From NCBI GenBank assembly GCA_015698045.1, contig BLAL01000289.1, forward strand, positions 124,001 through 188,000: DNA of 64,000 bases. Direction: 5' to 3'. This DNA comes from Rhizophagus clarus (Eukaryota > Glomeromycota > Glomeromycetes > Glomerales > Glomeraceae). The position numbers were made by a program, and so were the translations under genes. Below, in pieces: positions 32,701 to 44,489 of the stretch (positions within the stretch are counted from its first letter, which is position 1; the number at the start of each line of letters is the position of its first letter). The notes under the pieces are model-generated. The model searched no databases and was not told the origin of the DNA. It was given only the letters and a program-made list of their open reading frames with translations.

Positions 32701-35700
32701 ACTGAAACAGAACTTAATGAAACAAAATTAAAATATCAAGAATTACAATCAAGATTTGATAATAATTCAGATTTTACAGCAACACCTATGACTCCAATGA
32801 CTCCTATGACACCTGTTACACCACATAATGAACACAATAATATCATCAATAATATAAATGGTTCATCAAGATTTGGTGTACATCGAAAGGCAAAATCTTT
32901 ATCAACTGATCTCAAATCTGAAAAACGTGATTTAGCTCATTCTGCCATTATTGAAAAACTTCAATTTGAATTAAAATTATTTGAATCTTTTAACAAGGAC
33001 AAACAACAAAGTTTAGACGCTGTTAATCGTCAATTAAACCTTTTAGAAGCAGATTATCAAGAAACATTACAATTGGTGAATGATCTTCAAGAAGAACTTA
33101 AAAAACGGGAAGATATTACAACTTCAGGATCAGAAGACTCATCTAATTCTCAATTACTCCAAGAAATTGAAAAACTCAAGGAGAAAGAAAAACAACTCTT
33201 ACAAAATATAGAGGTACATGAAACCGAACATAAAAAACATTTAGAAGAAATTGAAAGGTTAGAATCAAATATTCGTGATCTTCGTAAACAAGCGGAAACC
33301 GTTTCCAGCCAAAATTATGAAAACACTATTAAACGCCTTGAAGATGAGCTTCGAGAAGTTAAAGAATCACGTAATCAAGAGAAGAAATCAACCATCTCAC
33401 AAAAAGAAAATAGTATTGCGAATAATGATGAAAGTTCAGCTGATAAACTTGAACAAAATGTTGATGAAAATGTAATAGCATTGGAAGATACCGTTAAAAA
33501 TCTTGAAAATAAACTTTCTTCTCTCGAATTAGACATTAAAAATAAGGATGATATTATTGAAAAAGAGTTGGAAAGCAAAGGTTCATTGCAAAAGAACCTC
33601 AAAGACAAAGAAACTGAGGTAGCTATTCTTACAAAACAATTAATGGATCTTAGGAAACAAGATGATGATGTGCAGAGAAGAATGAAAGAGCTCCAAATAC
33701 AATTAGGTAACGTCAAGGAAATCAATAAATCACTAGAAAGTGATTTAGATAATATAAAGAATGAATTGAAAAATGTACAAGATAATGAAGCTCAAGCACT
33801 TGAACAATTACAAGTATTAGATGCTGAAGAGTTGAAACTTCAAGAAGAATTAACACAACTACGCAATATAGAAATAACGCAACGAGAACGAATTACCGTA
33901 TTAGAATCTCAATTATCAGAGAAAGGTGCACAGATTGATAGTGAACTTATAAATGTAAAATCAGAATTAGCAATTTCAAAAGAATCGGAAGTTACAAACA
34001 AAAAAACAATTGCTCAGTTAACAGAAAAAGTAGCAGAAATTGATAACGAACTTGTAAATGTAAAATCAGAATTAACATTTTCGAAAGAATCAGAATATGC
34101 AAACAAAAAATTGATTGCAGAACTTGAATCCGAATTAAATAAGTCTGAATCCGTAATAACCTCTCTACAATCTCAAATTGAGTTATCGAACTCCAATGAA
34201 AATGAAATAAATGAGAGATTCGTTAAATTACAAAAGGATTTATCAGATACTAAATCAGAAATGGAATCACAAAAAGAACTATTGACAGAGCTTGGAAATC
34301 AATTGACGACAACCGAAAAAGAACGTGATCAGTATTCTGAACGCGTCAATGAATTATCAAGAACTATTGAAGAACGAGAAAATCAATTGACAACAACTGA
34401 AAAAGAGCGTGATCAATATTCTGAACGTGTTAATGAATTGTCGAGAATGATAGAAGAAAAAGAAAATCGATTGACAACAACCGAACAAGAGCGTGATCAA
34501 TATTCTGAACGTATTAATGAGCAATTAAGAATAATGGAAGAAAGAGAAAATCTACAAAAGGAAGAAATAGAAGCTTTTGAATCAACAATAACAAATTTGG
34601 AGAAGGAACTCTATGATGCGAAGACTACGTCCCAAACTTATCAGGATGAAATGAAATCATTGGGAGAAAAACTTTCTGATTTAGAATCTCAACTTGATGA
34701 AACAAAAATTTCAAACGAAGAACATGTTCGAAAGATCAATGACCTTGATTCAGAATTAAAAGAATCTAACATTCATCTCAGTGAGAAAGAGGAATTGATA
34801 CTGACCAAAGACTCTCAAATTAAAGAATTAGAAGCAACAATTAAAAAGGTTAATGAGAAATTAGCTGATGCTGAACTATCCAGGACTTCTGAATCTGAAC
34901 ATGTAAAATCACTTCGAGATAAAATTGCGGAAATTGAGGCTGAATTAGAACAGAGACCATCACCTGAAGACCTTGAATCAGCACAACAACTTGCAGAAAA
35001 ACAAACTGAACTCGTTAAAGAATTGGAAAGAAAGATTGATGAAATTAATAAAGTAAATTCTTTAGATATTGCCAATATGAATGATAATATCGTCAACCTA
35101 ACCAAAGAATTAAATGAGATGAAATCCGCCGAAGAAGAGAAAAATTCATTGATTCATGAATTAGATTCTGACCTAAAAGATAAAGAAGACAAGACGAAGG
35201 AATTAAAAGAAATGTTAGATAACGCCAACGCCCAACTTATTGAAAGAGGTGAACATATAAGTGACAGAGAAAATCTTGTACAAAAATTACAAGAAGAGCT
35301 TACTTCTATGACCAAGGAATTAACGGACATTATTACAAAATATGAAGATGCGGAAGCTTTGTCAAAAGAATATAAAGTACAGATATCGAAATTAGAAAAA
35401 GATCTTGAAGAAGCCAAAAAATTGTCAAATGATAAACAAAAAACCGATGAAACAATAGAAACTTCTGATTCGGAATTCAAGATTCCTTTGAAAGATACTA
35501 CAACACAGGACAATCTTATTAAATCACTTCAAGAAAAAATTATTGAACTAGAGAATGCAGAACAAAATAATTCCGTTATAACTAAATATGAAATTGAAAT
35601 TAAAGAATTGAACGAAAAGGTTTTCAAATTAGAAGAAATGATTGAAGAAAAATCTAAATTAATAGAAAGCTTGAAAGAAAGTGGAGCAGAGGTAAAAGAA

Positions 35701-35949
35701 TCAAGACAAAAATTAGAGGTATTACAAGAAGAAAAGAAAGATCTTATAAAAGAAATTGAAACATTGAGAGTTAAAGCTGATCAATATGAACAATATAAGA
35801 TTGAAATAAAGGAAGAGAAAAAAGAAATTGAAAGTATTATAGCAAAAGAAAGAAATGCCAGACGTAAAGCTGAACTTGATTTAACCAATCTTGAAAATCA
35901 AATTGAAGAACTTCAAGGTGCGAAGAGAAGTAAATTTATGTGTTTTTAA
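29704..35949 (+). CDS. Kinesin-4-like motor with SxIP-rich linker and long coiled coil, about 1927 aa
   Basis: Five exons: 29704-29737, 29907-30119, 30241-30583, 30667-30949, 31039-35949 (5784 nt, open). The motor is complete: P-loop GQTSSGKT (92-99), switch I NSKSSRSH (214-221), switch II DLAGSER (285-291), then the C-terminal signature [19 protein letters not shown]. The sequence after the motor and the overall layout fit the kinesin-4 family (KIF4/KIF21), plus-end motors acting on microtubule dynamics or spindle midzone. A Gly/Ser/Thr-rich insert sits between switch I and II (about 238-275). Residues about 454-585 are an array of SGIP-x-GRSTPT repeats. Near 875, [14 protein letters not shown] gives four Thr-Pro sites. 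From there to about 1920 the protein is Glu/Lys/Gln-rich heptad coiled coil with internal repeats ([13 protein letters not shown] three times). It ends convergently 345 bp from CAX-A. Fragments recur downstream as pseudogenes. Confidence 0.92.
31525..31915 (+). repeat. Coding repeat: array of S-x-I-P motifs in the kinesin
   Basis: Twelve SGIP and one SSIP occur in about 130 residues, mostly in units of 12-14 residues ([12 protein letters not shown]) encoded by a 39-42 bp DNA repeat, then shorter SGIPG units. [ST]-x-[IL]-P in a Ser/Thr/Pro/Arg-rich disordered setting is the known motif by which proteins bind EB1-family microtubule plus-end proteins. Confidence 0.85.
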
Positions 35950-36294
35950 ATTATTTATTGTATAGATTATTTAAAACCTGTATAGAATTTATATGTATTT
36001 TAGTAATTAAATAAAAGTAATTATTAACAAAAAAAAAAAAAAAAAACTTGTCTAAACGTAACGAGGTAGGTATAACGCTCGTTTTTTTTATCTTTGCGCT
36101 ATTCAGTTATTAGTTTATCACGCTAATAAAAACAGAAAGAGTATACTTTTCTTTTTATTATCATGAATATTTTTATAGTATATATAGACTACAAATAATT
36201 GTTAAATAGAACGATAACATTTTTATACTGTACACATTTTATATACACTTTCTGGTTATAATAATTACACTACATCACTACATTTTATAAATAA
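35950..36294. other. Convergent 3' intergenic region, kinesin and CAX-A
   Basis: 345 bp between two stop codons. It holds a TAATTAAATAAAAG stretch near 36004 that could act in polyadenylation, followed by an A-run. No gene. Confidence 0.5.
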
Positions 36295-36832
36295 TTAACC
36301 TCCTTCAGCAGGAGAAACTCCTTCAGTAAGAGCCGTTTTGTTTAAATTTCTACTAAAAGGATTACAATCCAACAAGGGTTTTTCTTCTTCGTGGATACTT
36401 GGGAAATAAAAGAATGCTATAGCTATCAATATATACGATATCTAAAAGGTATCAATATATAATATATTAATTGCAAAGATTTTAAGATTTTACAAAAAAT
36501 AATGATCATAAAACTACTTTAATATACTTACGATTAGTATATAACCTTCTAACCAATGTACTTTATTATCCTATTAATAAAATAAAAATTTTTTGAATAT
36601 TTTTTAAAAAAATATAGCTCATAGAATGAGAAATTTTTTATACATACAGCGACTAGGTAATTAACAATCAATACTGCACAACCCAATACAGAAATTTCCA
36701 ATATGTTAAAATCCAATGTTAATGGTCTATTAAAAATCCATCCAACCGATACCAATACTGGTGTGATTAATAATGCCATTTGCTTTAAAAATATAGATAG
36801 CGTGAATATTTAATTAAGAAACTTTTGTTTTT

Positions 36833-36871
<39 letters not shown>

Positions 36872-37169
36872 TACTTACTACAGATGTATTAAGAATTACA
36901 CTGATAGCCGTGTCTACTTTATCTCTAGCTGCTTCCGCGATTGCTTGATAATGTTCAATAAAATTTGATACAACTAATAAAAAAATTAAAATATAAGATT
37001 AGATTACTTTTCAAGAAAATTTTAAAGTTGCATATTTACGTACCGCAGAGGGGTAGAAGGACTATTCCAATGAATCCAGTACCAAGATAATATTTATCTC
37101 CTAATATTTCAATACTTGAAACCAAAGTTCTTGCACATACTGTAATTCCGGTTACTGATACCGCAATCC

Positions 37170-37211
<42 letters not shown>

Positions 37212-38382
37212 TTGAATAACTTGAATTGTAATTTTAAAATTATTTTAAAAACTTACAAAATTATATCAAATAACCAATTATAAATCATATGATGATCAAA
37301 TTCTGTAACATCAAACGCCTAAAAAATAAGTTATATCAAATTTCGAAGGAATTTTTTTTTTTAAAAAAAAAAATTTTCCACTTACCTCATGAGCATGAGT
37401 CTTCAATTGAAAAACTAATAGTCCTATAAAAACCAACATAAGTATAATAGCTGTAGCATGACTAATGTTTTGTAGATTACAATTAACTAAACGATGATCT
37501 GTTGTATCAAAAGGTGACGCAGCAATTCTAAACGCGGCGGGAATCATTAATGCAAAAAAGGCTAAAGCTAAAATGGAAGAAGATGTGTCGACGAATGTTC
37601 CAATTTCGAATTCAGTATGAAGAGCTGGTTTACCATCTCTACGACGAGTTGTAGGCCAAGATCCTACAACGAAAGTTATGCCTAGAACCTAATAAATAAT
37701 AAATGATTATTGAAAATGCGAACAAGAACGACTTTATTTTATTTTATTTTTTTTTTTTATAATATACCAGAGTAATATTACAAAGAATTGATCCTAATAC
37801 AGCTGATCGGACAATCGCATATCGTCCATCCATTAGCGCAAATGACTCTATGACAAGTTCAACAAAGTTTCCTGACAATGCATGAAGAACCGCTTGATAT
37901 TTCTAGTGAATATTTCCGTAATATTAAATTTTATAAATCTTTTTTTTAATTTTTCGTTTTTAAATTTCAAAATTTACCGGTCCTAAGAATGCGGATAAAT
38001 CCTCCACACCAATCGTCATTATATTAGATAAAGGAATGATTGCCAAGAAACTGAAGATAAAATTGAGATAAAACACTTCATGGAAACGTTCTTCGAGATG
38101 TGAGCGTGGTATAACTATCGCCGGTACCAAAAAAATAAGCAAAAGATTGGTCATCTTCCCTTTCCTCAATAAGTACCATATGAACTCTCTCCATGATTTT
38201 GGATGTAATAAATGACGTTTTTTGAAAGTTGCATGTCCATGATTATGTTCCGTGGATTGTTCAACATCTATCCTCTATATTTAAAAATATATAAGCATTA
38301 TAAACCGCAGCAATAATTAATACAATAAAACGAACAGAATTCATACATCATCATCATGACCTTGGCCTTCTTTATCGCTCAT
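36295..38382 (-). CDS. VCX1: CAX-family Ca2+/H+ antiporter, copy A, 457 aa
   Basis: Ten exons on the minus strand: 38382-38347, 38274-37978, 37902-37768, 37688-37386, 37318-37257, 37168-37044, 36973-36879, 36782-36648, 36570-36532, 36441-36295. The product is a multi-pass exchanger of the VCX1/CAX family, which moves cytosolic Ca2+ into the vacuole in exchange for protons. Both ion-selectivity repeats are present: GNFVELVIE in the first half and SNFIEH in the second (canonical GNxxE). Supporting text includes LAIIPLSNIM before repeat 1 and ALLITPVLVSVGW after repeat 2. The N-terminus is short and Asp/His-rich (GHDDD), so this is not the long Vnx1 type. The start at 38382 is shared in position with the other copies. 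The upstream flank is a duplicated DCAF4-side promoter. Confidence 0.9.
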
Positions 38383-38939
38383 CTTTTAATATTAAAATTA
38401 ATTAATATATATATATATATATTTTTTTTACTTAAACAAAAAAATAAGAAGTGATTATTTTATAGCTTACACTTTTTTCAATTCTATTCGTTTAATTTAT
38501 ATTCATTATCAACCTGAGGTGATTTGACGATTGAGCAGACCGAAAATGGCTTTGACCGCCTGCATAATAATCACGGGGATCTCTGATGAAAATTCAAGAT
38601 TTCGGGACTTGTAATTTTTGGTTAGCCGAGAAATTTCGAAAACGCCAGAGGCTTTTTGTAACCACTATTTCCAGTAGTAATCGACCAGTTGTGTAATCTT
38701 TAAAAGGACTCGAGAATATATCAGGTCATATTTTTTTTTTATTTTCCAATAACGATTTTGAGATAATCAATAAGAAAAGCCATTATCTTTTTTTTTTTGG
38801 GAAACATAATTATTCTTGTTATTTTTAGTTATATTTTTAATTTTTCCATACTAAGCCCTTTTGAAATATTTCAATAAAAAATTCCAAAAACAAAACAAAG
38901 TTCATTATATAAAACTAACCTAAATTTATAAATAAATTA
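38383..38939. promoter_or_regulatory. CAX-A upstream region, former bidirectional promoter
   Basis: It aligns by eye with 47893-48520 and with the CAX-C/DCAF4 interval 53909-54555. Shared pieces include TTCAATTCTATTCGTTTAATTTA, AGACCGAAAATGGCT, ACGCCAGAGGCTTTTT, TAATAATCGA-CAGT-GTGTAA and TTAGTTATATT. In copy C the same interval separates divergent CAX and DCAF4 start codons. Confidence 0.6.
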
Positions 38940-39985
38940 ATTATTTGTCTCAGCATGCAATTATATTAGTTAACAAAAATAGGAAATAATGCGGCAATCA
39001 ACAATCGAAAATCAGACAATATAACGCATCCTCGATCTTTCAATAATAATTTTTTACAAACTATCATCATTATTTAGATCTAATGAAATTCCAAAAGAAA
39101 ATTCCTGGTTGTTATTATAATTAACAAATAAAGCAGTTGTGATCAAATAATCCTGAATTAATTATGTGGAGAGCCGAAGAGGTTAATTCATATATGGTCG
39201 TAATTAATTATTTAATTACATCGTATCCTTTTACTTTAAAAGGAAGTAAGAGAACTTATAATACATAAACAAATTCTCAATGGAATATCGCTTCCTTTAG
39301 ATGTTCAAAAGGTAAAGATTGATTAAGTAAATCATCCGCGATAAATCGCATACGTATAAAAGGTTTTCAGGTATATAAATAATTACTTTGGCAACATAAG
39401 GTTCGTAAAAACGTGTGCACTTCATGAACGATGGTTGTTTCCGGGCCAAATTATTTATTTTGGTTTTTTTACAGCTTCTCCTTGAATTTATTTGTATTAT
39501 TTTAATTATATAGTCGAATGAAGCTTCCAGTCATATAAAGATTTATAATGATCAACGGCTAAATTGGATATTATATATTATTCTTATATTTTGTTAAGCA
39601 ATGATGAAAAGTTGTTAAAGTGTGATAAAAAGAACAAAGAAGTAATCAAGAATTATTTTATAGATAATTTCAGTGCGCTTGAATATTACTGATCTATTAA
39701 TATAATATGATATAATTTCCTTGGTTTAATGGAATAAAAAGAAAAGTAGAATTTTTAATTTAACATAATATTTTTTTTTTTCTCCCTTAATAAATTATGC
39801 AGACTATTTCACTGGGTGATACGTTACTTCGGGTAATGTATATATTTTAAATTACCTTCGAAGACCGAACCCTTGTCATGATATTTACATAACGGATGAT
39901 GTAATCTAATTAAGCTGCTCTAATTACTCTTGTAATAGTTGTTTCATTTAATTTAATCTAGTAAATCTTTATTATTACTATTTTA
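38940..39985 (+). pseudogene. DCAF4 relic 1 (5' two-fifths of the gene)
   Basis: Sequence matching the intact DCAF4 gene from just upstream of its start to about 56150 is recognisable: TCGATCTTTCAATAATAATTTT, GAAATTCCAAAAGAAAATTCC, AAGAGAACT-ATAATAC-TAAACAAATTC and TACTTCGGGTAATGT. The ATG is lost (ATGCGGCAATC... is frameshifted) and several frameshifts and deletions follow, so no protein is possible. It abuts a kinesin relic at about 39985. Confidence 0.8.
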
Positions 39986-40005
39986 ATAATACATTTAAAT
40001 TTATT

Positions 40006-41260
40006 TTAGCTAAAACATCAATTTATTCAAGTTTATTATAAGGTATATAATTTCAGCTTTAAGTGGTCCAAATAAGATAAAACATACTATTCACTATAGA
40101 AATTCTAGATTTACTCATTTATTACAAAATTCTTTTGAAGGAAATGCACAAACTTTAGTGGTTGCTTGCATTTTCCCGCAGAATTTTAATCTTAGCGAAA
40201 TTGTCAACACTCTATACAAATAGAACTCATATTACTTCAATTTATCAAGAGGAAACTGGTTGGAATGGTATAGTACATTTAAAGATCTTTTAGAGTTGCT
40301 TAGCTTCAAATAACGGAAAGATATCAACTGGTGAACTACACCAACCGAAGGTCGTTATTCTTCGGGAGTTGGTGGAAGGAGCACCTCCACTACTTCCGTA
40401 TATCAACGGGAAATAGCGCATCTACATCAGCCTATCAGGAGTTTCGGGACCATCAGGAATTCCAGACCTACATTGGGAATACCCGGAAAGAACACCAACA
40501 AATCAGGATTTCTTTCAGGTATTCCAGCAAGAATTACATCAACATGCGGGTATACCTTCGTAATAAATCGTGCTCCATCACTCCACCACGTCCTTCATCA
40601 CCACTTACAACTCTTGCTCATGGAAATCAATTGGCAAATAATAATAAAGATACGGAAGCTATGGAAGAGCTACGATAATTATATGCTGAACTTTCCCGAA
40701 TATACACAAAGATTTCGACTGAACTTGCTATGCATCAGGTAATAATCCTGATGGATTACATAACCTTAAAAGATCTATAACTAAAGAATATGAAAGGATC
40801 AATATCATTGAATTGAAAGAAGTTGGACGAAAAAATGCTACGTTAGAAAAATCAGAAACAAACAAAAAGTCTTAATACCAATTTACAGAAATATATTAAT
40901 GAACTTGAAACGAATTAGAAAAACGTGATCCGAAACAAAAGTGATGACTGCGCAAGAAGAACATTCATAAACGTTTGTTAATGAAGTTATTGAAGTACTT
41001 GAAGAACTATTTGTGATTGTGAGGCCACAAGAATTAGAAAATAAATTAAAATATGGTGCAGATCAAGACAAACGGGTACTTTTGACTAAATATTGATAGC
41101 CGGATTGGTTAACGTATTAGTGAATTATCAAGAATGATTGAAAATCAGCTGAACATGTTAATGAGCAATCAAGAATAATGTAAAAAAGAGAAAATCTACA
41201 AAAGAAAGAAGTAGAAGAACTGGAAAAGTTTATAAATTCTATAGCTCTCACTCACAAATA
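40006..41260 (+). pseudogene. Kinesin relic 1
   Basis: Matches kinesin exon 5 from its first codons: AAAACATCAATTTATTCAAG (with a deletion relative to the parent), then [17 protein letters not shown]-type text, a degenerate SGIP zone at 40320-40560, SSPLTT-AHGNQ at 40590, then scattered coiled-coil pieces to about 41240. Most of the coiled coil is deleted. Multiple frameshifts and stops make it non-functional. Confidence 0.85.
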
Positions 41261-41732
41261 AGTAATAATTATTCAAGAATGGAATAGATGAGACATACAG
41301 TATATACAAATATAGCTACCGGAAATCCGAAAAAAAAAAATATTCAACTCTATCCTTTTCAATTTTTGACACCAATCTATTATACTCTCCGGAAGAGTTC
41401 ACCATATACAATTTACATCATTAAATAAATGATTAATTGATGGTATGTCCATTAATACCCAGTCTCTCTTTAAGAATCCCTTTTTATCATCATTTTCCCG
41501 CCGAACCATGAACTATTTGGAGAATATCAGCTTTGGTTCCGACATGGATAATTTTTATATTATCAGCTCCGTTATAGGTTTCTTGTTATTTCTTGCAAAT
41601 ATATCTCTTTCCCTTTACTTTTAGGGAGTTTGGTAGTTCTTAGTTTATAGCCTTCTACTAAAAGTTTTTTTCGGCTAAAAAGGGGAAGTTTGTGGAATTA
41701 TCGGTAAATTCTTGGTATAATTGGGCTTTATT
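41260..41732. other. Unassigned insert between kinesin relic and CAX fragment
   Basis: It has no similarity to the neighbouring duplicated blocks by eye and no coding region. It replaces the kinesin 3' end and intergenic region expected here. Confidence 0.4.
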
Positions 41733-41942
41733 CAGTACGAGTTTTGTTTAAATTTCTACTCCAAGAGTTACAATCCAACAAGGGTATTGTTTCGTCGTGG
41801 ATACTTGGGAAATAAAAGAATGCTATGGCTATCAATATATACGATATCGAAAAAGATATCAATATATAATATATTAATTGCAAAGATTTTACAAAAAATA
41901 GTGATCATAAAGCTAATTTAATAATGCTTACGATCAGTATAT

Positions 41943-44305
41943 CTGATAGCTTTAAAAATTCGTATAATAAATACATATATTTTTTTTAATAAAAGAATGG
42001 TAATATTTTAACGATCGCAAATTGGTCATGAAAAAAAAAGAATAATAATAATCTAAATTTATAAAAAAAATAAGCAGTAAAACAAACGCGAATTTTTCCT
42101 AACGATCGCAATTTGGTCACGATCACATGATTGCCGATCATTTGGTGTTTTTTTAATGCGATATTTATTTAAGTAGATATCTTCATGATATCTTAACGTG
42201 ATATATATATATAATATTGGGACGATATATATTACATCATTCGCGCAAAGACGATGTTGATATCGGCACGATTATACTAAAATCGGCTTTGATTAATTAA
42301 AAATCGGCACGCATGTTTTAATATTGGCTATACTTTATTAAAAATCTCCAAAATCCGATTTTTTTTCATTTAACCTGTGTTACAGATGTGGTGCTCCTAT
42401 TCTATGGAAACGAGTTGAGCTAAAGGGTTATTAATTGGAAAGATTTATGAAATTAGTATGTGAAGAAGGGCAAAAACTAAAGAAAAGATTGATCAATGTA
42501 ATGTTAATTTTATTAAATTACACCCATTTCGAAAATTATACTCATTCCAAACATTACACCAATTATAACAATTATTACAAAGGCCAACACAGGCAACACT
42601 AACCGTTATTATACTATCGCAATTCAAAATTTATACGATAATACTTACAACGTTATTTTGATATCGTGAATATATATAGCACAGTAATCGTTAATATCAT
42701 TACCGTGTATTTTTATATACCTCAACGCAATTTTCGTCATACAAAAATAAGGGTCTCTCGTCACGCAAAATGATCTAAAATTGATAAAATGACATAATAT
42801 GATACAAGTACAGATACTTGCCTATAAATGACGTAAATAAAGTATAAAAAATTATATTTATACTAAAATTTTTCTTCAATTCTTCGTTCTAAATCATGGA
42901 TAAGAAAGGTATATGTATGGTATACTAATTGGTTTAAATAAATCACCTCGTCACCGTCTACCTCCCAACACATAAGAGTGCAGTACTTCTAATAGTCTTC
43001 CCGCCTCCTAACTTAAGAGAGTGAAGTACTTCTAGTGATCTAGTCTTCTATCCGCCTCTTGACTCGTGGGAGTGCAGGATTTTGAAGTGAATTTATAGAC
43101 CAAAAAATATATACATATATATACAGTAACTTACTAGTTTTTTTTATATTTACAGATTGGCCAGCATACACAAAACGACTTTGTTGTGCCAAACCGGAAC
43201 TTACCGTATATATGTCAGGAAATATAAAAAACGTCAGCAACAGAGATCTCGAAGATTGGTTAAGAAAGATTGTTTCACCACCTAAATGTTTTGAACACAT
43301 AGTTAAAAGAGATCCGAACATGTTGGGGTTATGTCCATTTCAGAACTCACGAAAATGCATCAAAATTTTATTATACCATGGAAGGGGAAACATTTTCTGG
43401 GTTCTGCCCAGTTTGAAGTTCAATTTTCTAAAACAACGTATTATAAGTCTGGAAAGACGGTCGAATATACTATTGAGACAATAAATTTTCAAAACTAGAT
43501 TTGAGTCTTGAGATTTATTTATTTCGCATTAATTTTCTTTGATCAGGATACTGCTTATCAGAATATCAGCCGTATGCATTATTTGAGTTACACGAAAATT
43601 GTCAAGGGTCTGTAGTCTGTACTGGTTTATGTTATTGCATTGCGCATAAACTAGTTTTTTTCTTTCTTGATAGTTTTTACGTGGTCAAGTTTCATACCCA
43701 GGGGTAAATCACAAAGAGCAAGTGGAAATCGATGTCAATGACGACAATAAATCTATTACCATTAATGCAAGAGGTTTGGAGACCGAACAAAATGGAAGTG
43801 TGATTTTTAATAATCTTTCGACAAAATTTGAAATCAATATTGACTTACAAAAAAAGTAAATAATAATAATGTCAGTTGTATATTGAATGGCCAATGTTCA
43901 TTTATCTCATCTCTGAATAGGGTGAATTTAAAAGAAAAGACAACCGTTGTAATTGAAAATGGTATAACAACCGTGCAATTCAAGATGATGAATAACAAAA
44001 TGAAAATTCCAATTGCTTGAGAATTTATTTCTGATACTTCCTTTTTTATAGTAACTCAAATTTAAGACGCAATGTTTAAATGCGATAATAATGTAATCAT
44101 ATGTAAAAAAAAAAATCCTAAACTCAAGTTTTCCTACCGGATTCATATATACACATACATAGTTAAAAAATAAAGTTTCCTGCTTTGTATCGTTGTACCA
44201 AAATAAAACGATATTTATTGCAGTGATATTTGCCTATGATGCATAAATAAAAATAGACTGGTCCTGCGCGACAGCTGTTAAGCATATTAATTTTTTGCAT
44301 ATCAG
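41943..44305. mobile_element. 2.36-kb inserted element with CTGATA ends and ATAT duplication
   Basis: The intact CAX copies read ..AGTATATAACC.. here. In this copy AGTATAT is followed by CTGATAGC..., and the insert ends ...GCATATCAG before ATATAACC. So ATAT is duplicated (41939-41942, 44306-44309) and the ends are short inverted repeats (CTGATAGC and CTGATATGC). No transposase is visible; a remnant of another gene lies inside. The superfamily is unknown. Confidence 0.6.
42896..44020 (+). pseudogene. Unknown gene remnant carried by the insert
   Basis: A possible first exon, ATGGATAAGAAAG (42896-42908) with a GTATATG donor, joins in phase to 43156, reading DWPAYTKRLCCAKPELTVYM and on through NRDLEDWLRKIV. 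Later frames change: EGETF, then GSAQFEVQFSKTTYYKSGKT, then (43700-43857) VNHKEQVEIDVNDDNKSITI and on to FEINIDLQKK. The text looks like a real beta-rich protein with at least two frameshifts. I do not recognise it. Confidence 0.4.
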
Positions 44306-44489
44306 ATATAACCTTCTAACTAATGTACTTTATTACTTTATTATCCTATTAATAAAATAATATTTTTTTGAATGTTGTTTTTTTAAGAAAAAAAATCATT
44401 TATAGAATAATTTTTTATATGTATACGTACGTACAGCGACTAGGTAATTAACAATCAATACAGCACAACCCAATACAGAAATTTCCAAT

